Part shown: in pieces, positions 8,871 through 15,912 of the stretch | Layout: every line of letters begins with the position of its first letter | Numbering within the stretch: the first letter of the stretch is position 1 | Assembly (NCBI RefSeq): GCF_900155395.1 | Contig: NZ_LT699728.1 | Location: forward strand, 1-64,000 | Reading direction: 5' to 3' | DNA length: 64,000 nt | From: Merdibacter massiliensis | GTDB taxonomy: Bacteria > Bacillota_I > Bacilli_A > Erysipelotrichales > Erysipelotrichaceae | Notes under the pieces: generated by a model | What the model saw: the letters and a program-made list of their open reading frames with translations, nothing else | Told to the model about the DNA's origin: nothing | Database searches by the model: none | Translations under genes and position numbers: made by a program

Positions 8871-8900
8871 AAATGGCGATTTCAAATGAAATCACCATTT
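8871..8900 (-). terminator. Terminator hairpin after the DHDPS-family gene (intron target)
   Basis: A 13-bp stem (AAATGGTGATTTC / GAAATCGCCATTT, one wobble pair, 4-nt loop). It starts about 5 bp after the aldolase stop codon. The T-tract is short (CATTAT) and is cut by the group II intron 6 nt past the stem. Confidence 0.75.
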
Positions 8901-8904
8901 TTCT

Positions 8905-9792
8905 TTAACGTAATCCGTAATATTTCAACATCTCTATGATCTTTTGATCATCTTCTTCGCTCAATTCCTGTACTGGCATACGTGCCGGTCCTACTTCAGC
9001 AATGCCTGCTAGCTCCACGGAACGTTTCATGGCGCTTGGTACCGTACCCAGTTTCAGAACGCCACGCAATACATCGATATCTTTCTGTAATTGACTTGCT
9101 TTCTCACTCTCTCCAGCACGTAATGCACGATCTAGACCGACCAATGTATCAACGATTACATTGCTTGTTCCTGCAACTGCAGCAGTAGCTCCTAATCCAT
9201 ACGCATAGCTGATCTTTGAATCACTGCCGATCAAAAGTTCAAAATCTTTTCTCTTTGCAATATCCGCATAAGCTTGAATTCGCTCCAGCTCACCACTGCT
9301 GTCTTTGATAGCTTTGATATTTTCAATATCCGCCAAGCGGTCTACCAGTTTTGGATCCAAAGGACATCCTGTTGCTTTTGGAATATTATAGAGAATAATC
9401 GGAATATGCACACTTTGAGCAATTGCTTTGTAATGTGCATATAAATTTTCATCTGTCGGTTTCAAGAAATAAGGTGTAATGACGCTTAATGCATCAGCTC
9501 CTAATTCCTCCATTTTTTTTGATAAGCGAATTGTTTCTCGTGTTGAACAGCAACCTGTTCCCACAAAAACAGGAACTCGTTTATTTACAATTTCGATCAC
9601 TTTTTTGGCAAATTCTACTTTCTCATCTTCATCAATTACATGGAACTCACCATTGCTTCCTAAAATAAATATACCTTTTACACCGTGCTCGATCAAATGA
9701 TTGACAAGCTTCTCCGTTGCTTCGTAATTGATCGTTTCATTTTCATCTCTATTAAATGGTGTCACAATTGGTGTGATAATACCTTCAAACAT
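8905..9792 (-). CDS. DHDPS/N-acetylneuraminate lyase-family aldolase
   Basis: A 295-aa (beta/alpha)8 class I aldolase. Family hallmarks are the start 'FEGIITPIVTPF', the substrate loop 'ILGSNGEFHV' (GxxGE), 'PYFLKPTDENLYAHY', the general-acid tyrosine in 'ILYNIPKATG' and the Schiff-base lysine in 'IKAIKDSSGE'. The family includes DapA, NanA and 2-keto-3-deoxy-sugar-acid aldolases. Because it closes a PTS operon and no lysine-pathway genes are near, a catabolic keto-deoxy-acid role is more likely than DapA. The start at 9792 has AAAGGAG eight bases upstream; an earlier in-frame start overlaps the IIB gene without a ribosome site. It is the last gene of the operon. Confidence 0.85.
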   Translation of the reverse strand: MFEGIITPIVTPFNRDENETINYEATEKLVNHLIEHGVKGIFILGSNGEFHVIDEDEKVEFAKKVIEIVNKRVPVFVGTGCCSTRETIRLSKKMEELGADALSVITPYFLKPTDENLYAHYKAIAQSVHIPIILYNIPKATGCPLDPKLVDRLADIENIKAIKDSSGELERIQAYADIAKRKDFELLIGSDSKISYAYGLGATAAVAGTSNVIVDTLVGLDRALRAGESEKASQLQKDIDVLRGVLKLGTVPSAMKRSVELAGIAEVGPARMPVQELSEEDDQKIIEMLKYYGLR

Positions 9793-9805
9793 ACTGCATA
9801 CTCCT

Positions 9806-10276
9806 TTATTTTTTAAATATCGAATAGTCTTTATTATCAAAAGGTGTTGTTTGAAAAAACAATTGAATGCCTTGACTTTGAATATAACGTATCCTGTCTA
9901 TATCTTCAGGCGAGAAATACTCTGACAATTTTTTTAACAAGACCCTGCTTGCCGGATATGGAAGTTGAATCTCACTTACCCTAAATCCGGCTTTGACAGC
10001 CTGTTCCACGATCTGCAAGTTTGGAAATATGATCATGACCTTCATATCTTCATTTTTCTGAAGCTGCAAAATAAACTGCTCAACCGAATAAAAATTTACT
10101 TTCATTGTTTTTGGTAAACAAAGCTGCATGACATTTGCAATAAAAGGGTCTTTAACATAATGTGGATCTACCACCCAAACTTGATCAGCATTTATAAATT
10201 GGTTCCAATTTAACTGTACGGTTGCATGCAACAATCTAGAATCTACACGAACCAGCTTAATATTAGTACCTTTCAT
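9806..10276 (-). CDS. PTS mannose-family IIB component (second copy)
   Basis: A 157-aa phosphocarrier of the mannose-type PTS. The phosphorylated histidine is in 'VDSRLLHATV' (usual form D-x-R-L-I-H-G-Q-V), followed by 'NQFINADQVWVVD' and 'DPFIANVMQLCLPK'. It carries phosphate from IIA to the incoming sugar at the IIC/IID channel. It diverges from the first IIB of the operon (15127-15609): LLHATV replaces LIHGQV. It may serve a different partner or have a regulatory job beside the adjacent CdaR-type regulator. The ATG at 10276 is preceded by GGTG at suitable spacing and lies 1 bp after the regulator's stop codon. Confidence 0.9.
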   Translation of the reverse strand: MKGTNIKLVRVDSRLLHATVQLNWNQFINADQVWVVDPHYVKDPFIANVMQLCLPKTMKVNFYSVEQFILQLQKNEDMKVMIIFPNLQIVEQAVKAGFRVSEIQLPYPASRVLLKKLSEYFSPEDIDRIRYIQSQGIQLFFQTTPFDNKDYSIFKK

Positions 10277-10277
10277 G

Positions 10278-11360
10278 TCAATCACCCACCTGCGCCAAAT
10301 TGCTACGTTCTTTCAATGCACGTGAAATCAATAACAAAAGAATTTTACCTTGAAAGCTGCCTCGAATATCCATCTGAAAGATTTCTTCATATTTTTTTAT
10401 TTTATAAATCAATGTGTTTTTATGAAGGAATAGATCCTCAGCGGTCTGCGTTAAATTAAAATCATTGTTCATGAGTGCCTCAGAAATTTCAATTAATTCT
10501 TTGCAATCGATCTCTTTTCCTGTTTCTATATAATAATTGTACACGCTTTCAACGTCTTTGGCATCGATTTTCATTAAAAAATATTCTGTTAAGTAGTCAT
10601 TAAAAAATAGCGGTGAATTAATTGTTGCCTTCATATGCTCTCTCAACCATAAACAACTCTGATAGGAGTGTATATATTGACGCATTTTATGCTGAATTGT
10701 TCCTATATAAAAGTAGCAATTTGTAAAATCTAACTCCTTTAATTGTTTGATATAACGAAGAATGAACTTTCTGATTTCATCAGTTTCCTTGTATTCCTCT
10801 GGAATATCGCGGAAAATCAATAATGTGCGCTCATTTAAGAGTGAATAAAATATTTCTCTACTGTCTGGTCCCATCTTTAAGCACATGACATCCTGCGTTC
10901 TGATATCCTCTTCATTTGAAATCAAATAAATAGCAACCCGCGGTTTCTTTGCATCCAGCCCCAGATCATTTAACAAGCTTAAAACTTTTGCCATGTCAAA
11001 ATTTTCTTCATCAAGTAAACAACGAACTAATTCATCATCTTTCGTAATCTTTCTTTTGAGGTTTTTTTGATTTATTTCAAACATCAGACGAATTGTTAAT
11101 GACTCATATAACAGATTACCGATCATTTGCAGACTATCTTCTTTACCATTTACCCACAGATATCCAAATTCTTGTCCTTGTACTACAATTTCAAAAAATA
11201 CATTATTTTTATTAGGATGATTATAGTCCAGTGATCTCCCGATTAATGATTTATCACTACAAAGCGTAATTTCCTTTTCATCACTGATCATTCCAATCGT
11301 GTACTTTTGATTCTCATGAATAACATGGATGAATTCATCAAATATTTCTCCAATCAGCAT
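10278..11360 (-). CDS. CdaR/PucR-type transcriptional regulator
   Basis: A 360-aa regulator whose C-terminal 60 residues form the PucR/CdaR helix-turn-helix ('MNNDFNLTQTAEDLFLHKNTLIYKIKKYEE'). The middle holds a GGDEF-like fold typical of CdaR ('YFYIGTIQHKMRQYIHSYQSC'). The N-terminal region (about 1-120) is an expected sensor domain. Relatives activate sugar-diacid, glycerate or purine catabolic genes when an organic-acid effector binds. Lying inside the PTS operon between IIA and the second IIB, it is the obvious candidate to control this operon and perhaps the divergent aldolase gene. A GAGGTG ribosome site precedes the ATG. The effector is unknown. Confidence 0.85.
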   Translation of the reverse strand: MLIGEIFDEFIHVIHENQKYTIGMISDEKEITLCSDKSLIGRSLDYNHPNKNNVFFEIVVQGQEFGYLWVNGKEDSLQMIGNLLYESLTIRLMFEINQKNLKRKITKDDELVRCLLDEENFDMAKVLSLLNDLGLDAKKPRVAIYLISNEEDIRTQDVMCLKMGPDSREIFYSLLNERTLLIFRDIPEEYKETDEIRKFILRYIKQLKELDFTNCYFYIGTIQHKMRQYIHSYQSCLWLREHMKATINSPLFFNDYLTEYFLMKIDAKDVESVYNYYIETGKEIDCKELIEISEALMNNDFNLTQTAEDLFLHKNTLIYKIKKYEEIFQMDIRGSFQGKILLLLISRALKERSNLAQVGD

Positions 11361-11439
11361 TTAGTTCACCTCAAAATCTTTTTACACTTGTGATTAAAGA
11401 CTATCATCTTTTTTTCTAAATACCAACTATTTTAAATAA

Positions 11440-11853
11440 TTATTTTTCATATAACTGCTGATTCGTATGAACACAAGCTTGTGCATACGTTTCCATCGTT
11501 TCTTGCACGATCTTTTTCTTATCGATATCAGATGCATTTGACAGCTTCAGATATAGATCAATTAAAACCGGTAAATTTAACCCAGTCAAAACATCATAAT
11601 GATACTTTTGAGATAAGACTGTAAATGTATTGCATGGTGTTCCTCCATACAGATCTACCAAAACGATCGTGAAACCATCATCCAAACTATCCAATGTTTC
11701 TGTAGCGACTTTCATATATTCTTCAAAAGAATACTCTGGAAGAAGTGAACATGTCTTTACATGACTCATATCTCCAGCAATCATGGAAGCTGATTTTACT
11801 AGTTCCTCTCCAAAACGTCCATGTGTGCCAATGACAATATTAAATTTTTCCAT
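11440..11853 (-). CDS. PTS mannose-family IIA component
   Basis: A 137-aa single-domain IIA. The phosphoacceptor histidine is residue 10 in 'IVIGTHGRFGEELVKSA', the standard position. 'VLVDLYGGTPCNTF' is the second signature segment. It takes phosphate from HPr and passes it to IIB. Mannose-family systems often fuse IIA to IIB; here they are separate genes. It lies 9 bp after the SIS-domain gene and 79 bp before the CdaR-type regulator. Confidence 0.93.
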   Translation of the reverse strand: MEKFNIVIGTHGRFGEELVKSASMIAGDMSHVKTCSLLPEYSFEEYMKVATETLDSLDDGFTIVLVDLYGGTPCNTFTVLSQKYHYDVLTGLNLPVLIDLYLKLSNASDIDKKKIVQETMETYAQACVHTNQQLYEK

Positions 11854-11862
11854 ACATTCTCC

Positions 11863-12465
11863 TTATTTCTGCATTTCACGAATGCTCTTGCCCAAGCTTC
11901 CGCCCGGATGCCATTTTACGTATTGATTCAAATCTAATTTCTTATATTCCTGTAATACATCACTGAGTGTCTGTAAAATCAAGATTTCTGCAATAATAGA
12001 TGCACGCGGCGGTTTATTTAAAGAATCTCCTTCTTTATCCACATGCGCTTTTAAACATACTTCACTTTCTTTGGCCAATGTTGATTGATCATTGCCAGTA
12101 CAGCTGATAATATGTGCTCCATTTGCAAGTAAAGTTCTTACTGTCGCTTGCAGTTCCATCGTCTCTCCGCTGTTGCTGATTGCAATGACAACATCGCCCG
12201 GCATCACTTGTCCGCTGGAGCCATGAACAGCTTCTGTACCATGTAATTCGTAAGTCGGTACACCTGTTGAAGACAATAAGCTCGCTATATAGCCTGCTAC
12301 ATGTCCAGGTTTTCCTATGCCGGTTACATGCACACGATTCCCTTTTGCTTCTGCATTTAATATGATTTTGGCAGCTTCTTCGATTTTATCTAGATCGATC
12401 GTATCGATATATTTATCGATTTCCTCTTTGATATTTGCCAGAAAATTTTTAGCAGTTTCATTCAT
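11863..12465 (-). CDS. SIS-domain sugar-phosphate isomerase (KdsD/GutQ-like, no CBS domains)
   Basis: A 200-aa protein consisting of one SIS (sugar isomerase) domain. 'VHVTGIGKPGHVAGYIASLLSSTG' is the phosphosugar-binding opening, 'VVIAISNSGETMEL' is the core SIS motif, and 'KWHPGGSLGK' near the C-terminus is the mark of the KdsD/GutQ arabinose-5-phosphate isomerase branch. The CBS pair of KdsD is absent, as in many catabolic versions. In this operon it probably isomerises the phosphorylated sugar delivered by the PTS, or a derivative of it. The exact substrate is not deducible. Confidence 0.85.
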   Translation of the reverse strand: MNETAKNFLANIKEEIDKYIDTIDLDKIEEAAKIILNAEAKGNRVHVTGIGKPGHVAGYIASLLSSTGVPTYELHGTEAVHGSSGQVMPGDVVIAISNSGETMELQATVRTLLANGAHIISCTGNDQSTLAKESEVCLKAHVDKEGDSLNKPPRASIIAEILILQTLSDVLQEYKKLDLNQYVKWHPGGSLGKSIREMQK

Positions 12466-12474
12466 TGTTACTAC

Positions 12475-13407
12475 CTACTTTCCTAACAGCTGTTCCATTA
12501 CGATTTGTGTAGAAATCTGACAAGTGCGTGTCTCTGATTCTTTTGTACGAGCTGCCGTATGTGGAGTCAGATAGAAATTATCTAAAGCAAGCAGCTTGTC
12601 CCCCTCTTTTGGTGGTTCTGAGCTGTATACGTCAAAGCATGCACTACGAATCTCGCCAGTTGACAATGCTTCATATAGATCTTCTTCATTGACGATGCCG
12701 CCACGAGCTGCATTAATGACACAAGCGTTCTTTTTCATCTTTTTGAATTCTTTTGCGGAAATCATATCTTTTGTAGAATCCAGCAGCGGAACATGCAGCG
12801 AAATATAATCACATTCCGTGATGATTTCATCTAATGTAGCAATTTTAGCATGATGCTGCTGTGCAGTTTCTTCTTTGATTGGGAATGCATCGTAGGCATA
12901 TACTTCCATGCCGATTCCATATGCATAATCAGCTAAATATTTTCCGATCATTCCAAATCCAATGATACCCAGTTTTTTACCATAGATCTCCAATCCGGTA
13001 GGTTTTGCCCATTTATGATCTTTTACCTCGTCTATCGAATAATACAAGTTTTTTGCTTCTGCAAACATCAGCGCAATGACATGTTCCGCTACGGAACGAG
13101 AGTTGCCGCCTACGCAGCGTCCTACATAGATAGAATGCTCTTTTGCATAATCCAGATCGATATTATCTGTACCGACACCAAATTTGCATACGACCTTTAA
13201 GTTAGGACAACCCTCCATCATTTCTGCGTCCATTTTATCTACACCGACAATGATCGCATCTGCATCTTTTGCCAGTTCTTTAAACTGTTCATGCGTATAA
13301 GCCAATCCTGTATCATTATAATGTACTTCTAATCCAGCGTTGCGCATTTTTGCTACTTCATCAAGACCGTAAGTAGCAAATCCTCTAGGTGTAATTAATA
13401 CTTTCAT
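12475..13407 (-). CDS. D-isomer 2-hydroxyacid dehydrogenase (SerA/GhrB-like)
   Basis: A 310-aa NAD(P)-dependent dehydrogenase. The Rossmann motif is 'KLGIIGFGMIGKYLADYAYG' (about 143-162). Catalytic residues sit in 'INAARGGIVNEEDL' (Arg), the acidic 'SACFDVYSSEPP' (Glu) and 'LTPHTAARTKES' (His). The family oxidises D-2-hydroxyacids or reduces 2-ketoacids such as 3-phosphoglycerate, glyoxylate or 2-ketogluconate. The ATG at 13407 has AAAGGA nine bases upstream; an in-frame ATG three codons earlier abuts that site. It follows the IID gene after a hairpin. Within a PTS/aldolase operon, conversion of a keto sugar acid to the corresponding hydroxy acid, or the reverse, is the likely role. Confidence 0.88.
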   Translation of the reverse strand: MKVLITPRGFATYGLDEVAKMRNAGLEVHYNDTGLAYTHEQFKELAKDADAIIVGVDKMDAEMMEGCPNLKVVCKFGVGTDNIDLDYAKEHSIYVGRCVGGNSRSVAEHVIALMFAEAKNLYYSIDEVKDHKWAKPTGLEIYGKKLGIIGFGMIGKYLADYAYGIGMEVYAYDAFPIKEETAQQHHAKIATLDEIITECDYISLHVPLLDSTKDMISAKEFKKMKKNACVINAARGGIVNEEDLYEALSTGEIRSACFDVYSSEPPKEGDKLLALDNFYLTPHTAARTKESETRTCQISTQIVMEQLLGK

Positions 13408-13435
13408 ATAATTCATTCCTTTCTGACTAAATAAT

Positions 13436-13468
13436 AGGGCAAATCTTATCTCCCACCAGATTTGCCCT
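13436..13468 (-). terminator. Intercistronic hairpin between IID and dehydrogenase genes
   Basis: An 11-bp perfect stem (AGGGCAAATCT / AGATTTGCCCT) with an 11-nt loop, followed on the minus strand by ATTATTTAG and not by a full T-run. It is better read as a weak attenuator or an mRNA-stabilising hairpin that lowers expression of the downstream enzyme genes relative to the PTS channel genes. Confidence 0.6.
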
Positions 13469-13485
13469 AATTGTGTAAACGGATA

Positions 13486-14355
13486 TTAAATAATGTGGAA
13501 GAAAGTTAATGCAATCGCAATGACCATTGTATAAACCATCAGACGAATAAATTTAGGTCCTCGTTTCGTGATATACAGATACATACCCATTACTACACAG
13601 AATGGCAGCAAATTAGGAAGGATACCATCCAAGATCGATTGTACAGTTGTTGTAGCACCATCTGCAGCACCACTGGCAAACTCTAAAATCGTTGTAACTT
13701 TTACATAAGAAGCAGACAAACAGCCAATCATAAACAGACCGACAATACTGGCGATATCGATTACCTTTTTGATCGCACCAGAATGCAAGATCTCCAATAC
13801 AGAGTTTTTACCTAGCGTATAACCCTTCTTGAATAATGTCCAAGACCAGATATAAGACCAAGCAACGTAAATGATTGCTGGAATGAAAGCAGCGATTACG
13901 GAACCAGCTTGAGCCATTGGTACAAAGATAGCCAGCGGGATCGTTGCAACGATTCCTTGATCCACGCTGTCACCAATACCTGCAAGCGGACCCATCAAAC
14001 CAAGTTTTAATGACTGGATCATCTCAGGAGTGATTTCATCTTCATGACCTAATGCACGCTGCTCTTCCAAAGAGATCGTAATACCATGAATGATGCTTCC
14101 CCAGTCACAGTTCGTATTGAACATAGAAGTATGACGCTTCATTGCTTCTTTTAATTCTTCCGGTTTGTTTTTATAGATCTTTCTCATGACCGGGTTCATT
14201 GAATAACCAAATGCTAATGCTTGCATACGGTCAAAACTAACAGGCACTTCTACCGCTGTTGTCCAGCGCAGCCATGATTTCATCAGATCTTTTTTTGTGA
14301 CGATCGTTTTCTTTTCTTCAACTGCTGTGTTTGTATTATTCATTTGTTCACTCAT
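13486..14355 (-). CDS. PTS mannose-family IID component
   Basis: A 289-aa membrane protein forming the sugar channel with IIC. 'TKKDLMKSWLRW' near the start, 'MQALAFGYSMNPVMRKIY' and 'NTNCDWGSIIHGITISLEEQRAL' are conserved IID stretches. 'LKLGLMGPLAGIGDSVDQGIVATIPLA' is the family's best-known motif. Several hydrophobic segments fill the C-terminal half. It overlaps the IIC stop codon (TAATG) and is translated from a GGAGG site inside the IIC gene end. Confidence 0.95.
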   Translation of the reverse strand: MSEQMNNTNTAVEEKKTIVTKKDLMKSWLRWTTAVEVPVSFDRMQALAFGYSMNPVMRKIYKNKPEELKEAMKRHTSMFNTNCDWGSIIHGITISLEEQRALGHEDEITPEMIQSLKLGLMGPLAGIGDSVDQGIVATIPLAIFVPMAQAGSVIAAFIPAIIYVAWSYIWSWTLFKKGYTLGKNSVLEILHSGAIKKVIDIASIVGLFMIGCLSASYVKVTTILEFASGAADGATTTVQSILDGILPNLLPFCVVMGMYLYITKRGPKFIRLMVYTMVIAIALTFFHII

Positions 14356-15098
14356 TACGCTACCTCCTCATCTGTTTGTTTAAACAGAGATGTGATCAAT
14401 GCAAGGCACAATGCGATGACAGCACCAGTTAACATTGAGAATCCTAAGATGGAATACAAGAAGAATCCTAATACAAAGAACGGTAAGTATTTTTGTTTTC
14501 CCATAACCACTAATGTTAATGCAAAACCTAAAGCTGGAAGCATATTACCGGCATTATTTAATCCATTCATCAACCATTCAGGAACGACATTGATAAATGC
14601 CTGCACAACATCTGCACCAAATAATGTAGCGATAAACACTGGTGTAAAGTACAATGCACCATTTGTCAACCAAGGCAACAGGAATGAGAAGATATTTAAT
14701 GCATCATATTTTTCCTCTTCAACGAATTGATCTGCTTTTGCATTGTAGAATGAGTTGATCGTACGACGAACGTTATTGATCAATACACCTAATACGCCAA
14801 ATGGAACAGCAAGTGCAACGGCAGCTGCCGGATCCAAATTTGTTACAATTGCTGCAGGAATGGCAATACAAGAAGCGAGGCCTTGATCACTTGGAATATT
14901 TCCACCTGCTTCGATACCACCCATATACATCAACTGAATAGTCGCACCATACATCAAACCACTAGGAATATCATTGTAAATCAATCCGATGATCACCCCT
15001 AGAACCAATGGTTTACGAATAGCAAATGAGATATAGTAACATGCACGTCCCATTGACAACCAATAAACCAAACCAACCAGAATAGCTTGAATAACCAT
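14355..15098 (-). CDS. PTS mannose-family IIC component
   Basis: A 247-aa membrane permease with about six hydrophobic helices. The opening 'VIQAILVGLVYWLSMG' and 'IGLIYNDIPSGLMYGATIQLMYMGG' followed by 'GGNIPSDQGLASCIAIPAAIV' are the conserved substrate-domain signatures of the ManY family. It forms the transport channel with IID. A GAGAGGAG ribosome site precedes the ATG, 28 bp after the first IIB gene. Confidence 0.95.
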   Translation of the reverse strand: MVIQAILVGLVYWLSMGRACYYISFAIRKPLVLGVIIGLIYNDIPSGLMYGATIQLMYMGGIEAGGNIPSDQGLASCIAIPAAIVTNLDPAAAVALAVPFGVLGVLINNVRRTINSFYNAKADQFVEEEKYDALNIFSFLLPWLTNGALYFTPVFIATLFGADVVQAFINVVPEWLMNGLNNAGNMLPALGFALTLVVMGKQKYLPFFVLGFFLYSILGFSMLTGAVIALCLALITSLFKQTDEEVA

Positions 15099-15126
15099 AC
15101 TTTTTTCTCCTCTCTTTCAACAAAAC

Positions 15127-15609
15127 TTATAGTTTAGCAACTGCTTTTTGTAATGTCTCAGATGGATAATCCGGAGTCGTCTGGAAGTAAATTTCAATAC
15201 CTTGTTTTTCTAAACCGAGCAGAATATCAGCATCTGTACGATCTAAGGTAATTGCATTGTTGACTGCTTTTCTACCAGGACCTCCTCCAAGTCCTCCAAT
15301 CTGGACCTTATCTAATTTTAATCCGGCTTGTACAGCTGAATTTAATTGACTAACACCTTTAAATAAGATCATGACGCGTTTTTTATCAAAATCACCTGCT
15401 TGTTGTTTGGCAACTGCAGTCGTCTCATCAACGATCGTGATCTTGACCCCCTTTGGTGCTGCCATTTTGAACACTTCCTGCATAAAAGGATCTTTGTTCA
15501 AATCATTATCAATTGTTACAATTTCATTGATCTGGCATTGTGTCAACCAGCGTGTAATCACCTGTCCATGAATCAATCTAAAATCTACTCTTGTTAATTC
15601 GATACTCAT
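15127..15609 (-). CDS. PTS mannose-family IIB component (first copy)
   Basis: A 160-aa IIB phosphocarrier. The active-site histidine is in 'TRVDFRLIHGQVITRWL' near residue 15, the canonical motif. 'IVTIDNDLNKDPFMQEVFKMAAPKG' and the C-terminal 'GIEIYFQTTPDYPSE' complete the fold. The ATG at 15609 is preceded by an excellent GAGGAGG site; longer in-frame reading upstream lacks one and runs into the regulatory region. It is the first gene of the operon. Confidence 0.95.
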   Translation of the reverse strand: MSIELTRVDFRLIHGQVITRWLTQCQINEIVTIDNDLNKDPFMQEVFKMAAPKGVKITIVDETTAVAKQQAGDFDKKRVMILFKGVSQLNSAVQAGLKLDKVQIGGLGGGPGRKAVNNAITLDRTDADILLGLEKQGIEIYFQTTPDYPSETLQKAVAKL

Positions 15610-15642
15610 AAGTTCGACCTCCTCTTTACACAAATATCTTAC

Positions 15643-15656
15643 TGTAATCGCTTTCA
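15643..15656 (-). promoter_or_regulatory. cre site upstream of the PTS operon
   Basis: On the minus strand TGAAAGCGATTACA, an exact match to the Bacillus CcpA-binding consensus TGWAANCGNTNWCA. It lies 34 bp before the first PTS gene, in a position to act as a repressor roadblock. It points to carbon catabolite repression of the operon. Confidence 0.75.
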
Positions 15657-15696
15657 ATTTCATATAGTCGTATGATACAAACCTTTTTCCATTTTT

Positions 15697-15714
15697 TTGT
15701 TCATTTGAACGAAT
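15697..15714. promoter_or_regulatory. Candidate operator, GTTCA inverted repeat (site B)
   Basis: Read on the minus strand TTCGTTCAAATGAACAA, an inverted repeat GTTCA-N2-TGAAC. A near-identical copy lies about 100 bp away at 15804-15819. Candidate binding site for the CdaR-type regulator of the operon; the link is inferred. Confidence 0.45.
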
Positions 15715-15803
15715 TCCTTTTTTCTTTTTTCTTATAAATATATGTAATGATTTCAAAACATAAAGGATATCCTACAAATTGTTTTTCTAAAAGCTCATCT
15801 CAC

Positions 15804-15819
15804 TTCGTTCAATGAACAG
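15804..15819. promoter_or_regulatory. Candidate operator, GTTCA inverted repeat (site A)
   Basis: TTCGTTCAATGAACAG on the plus strand, an inverted repeat GTTCA-N1-TGAAC that shares flanking bases (TTC before, CA after) with site B. It lies about 35 bp upstream of the KDPG-type aldolase gene's -35 box. Confidence 0.45.
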
Positions 15820-15830
15820 TTTTTCGGTAT

Positions 15831-15859
15831 ATTCTTTGTGTATTCGACACATTGAGAAT
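15831..15859. promoter_or_regulatory. Imperfect palindrome overlapping the -35 of the aldolase promoter
   Basis: A 29-bp hyphenated palindrome (outer arms ATTCT / AGAAT, inner TGTG / CACA). It overlaps the TTGAGA -35 box of the divergent aldolase gene, so a bound protein would block RNA polymerase. Nine of fourteen positions pair. Confidence 0.35.
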
Positions 15860-15880
15860 GCCAATTGTTCATCATAAAAT
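15852..15880 (+). promoter_or_regulatory. SigA-type promoter of the KDPG-type aldolase gene
   Basis: TTGAGA (15852-15857), a 17-bp spacer and TAAAAT (15875-15880), 32 bp before the start codon. Confidence 0.75.
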
Positions 15881-15893
15881 GAAAACGTAAAGA
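15879..15893 (+). promoter_or_regulatory. cre-like site at the aldolase transcription start
   Basis: ATGAAAACGTAAAGA matches the CcpA consensus WTGNAANCGNWNNCW except for one position in the right half (G for C). It begins at the end of the -10 box and covers the likely start of transcription, a typical repressing position. Confidence 0.55.
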
Positions 15894-15912
15894 AAAGTGA
15901 GGTAGTGATAAT

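Noticed and set aside
15610-15912. A sigma-54 (-24/-12) promoter for the mannose-family PTS operon
   Set aside because: Such operons are often SigL-dependent with a LevR activator, but no GG-N10-GC type element was found in this stretch and the operon carries a CdaR-type regulator instead. The -35/-10 boxes for the PTS direction remain unidentified.
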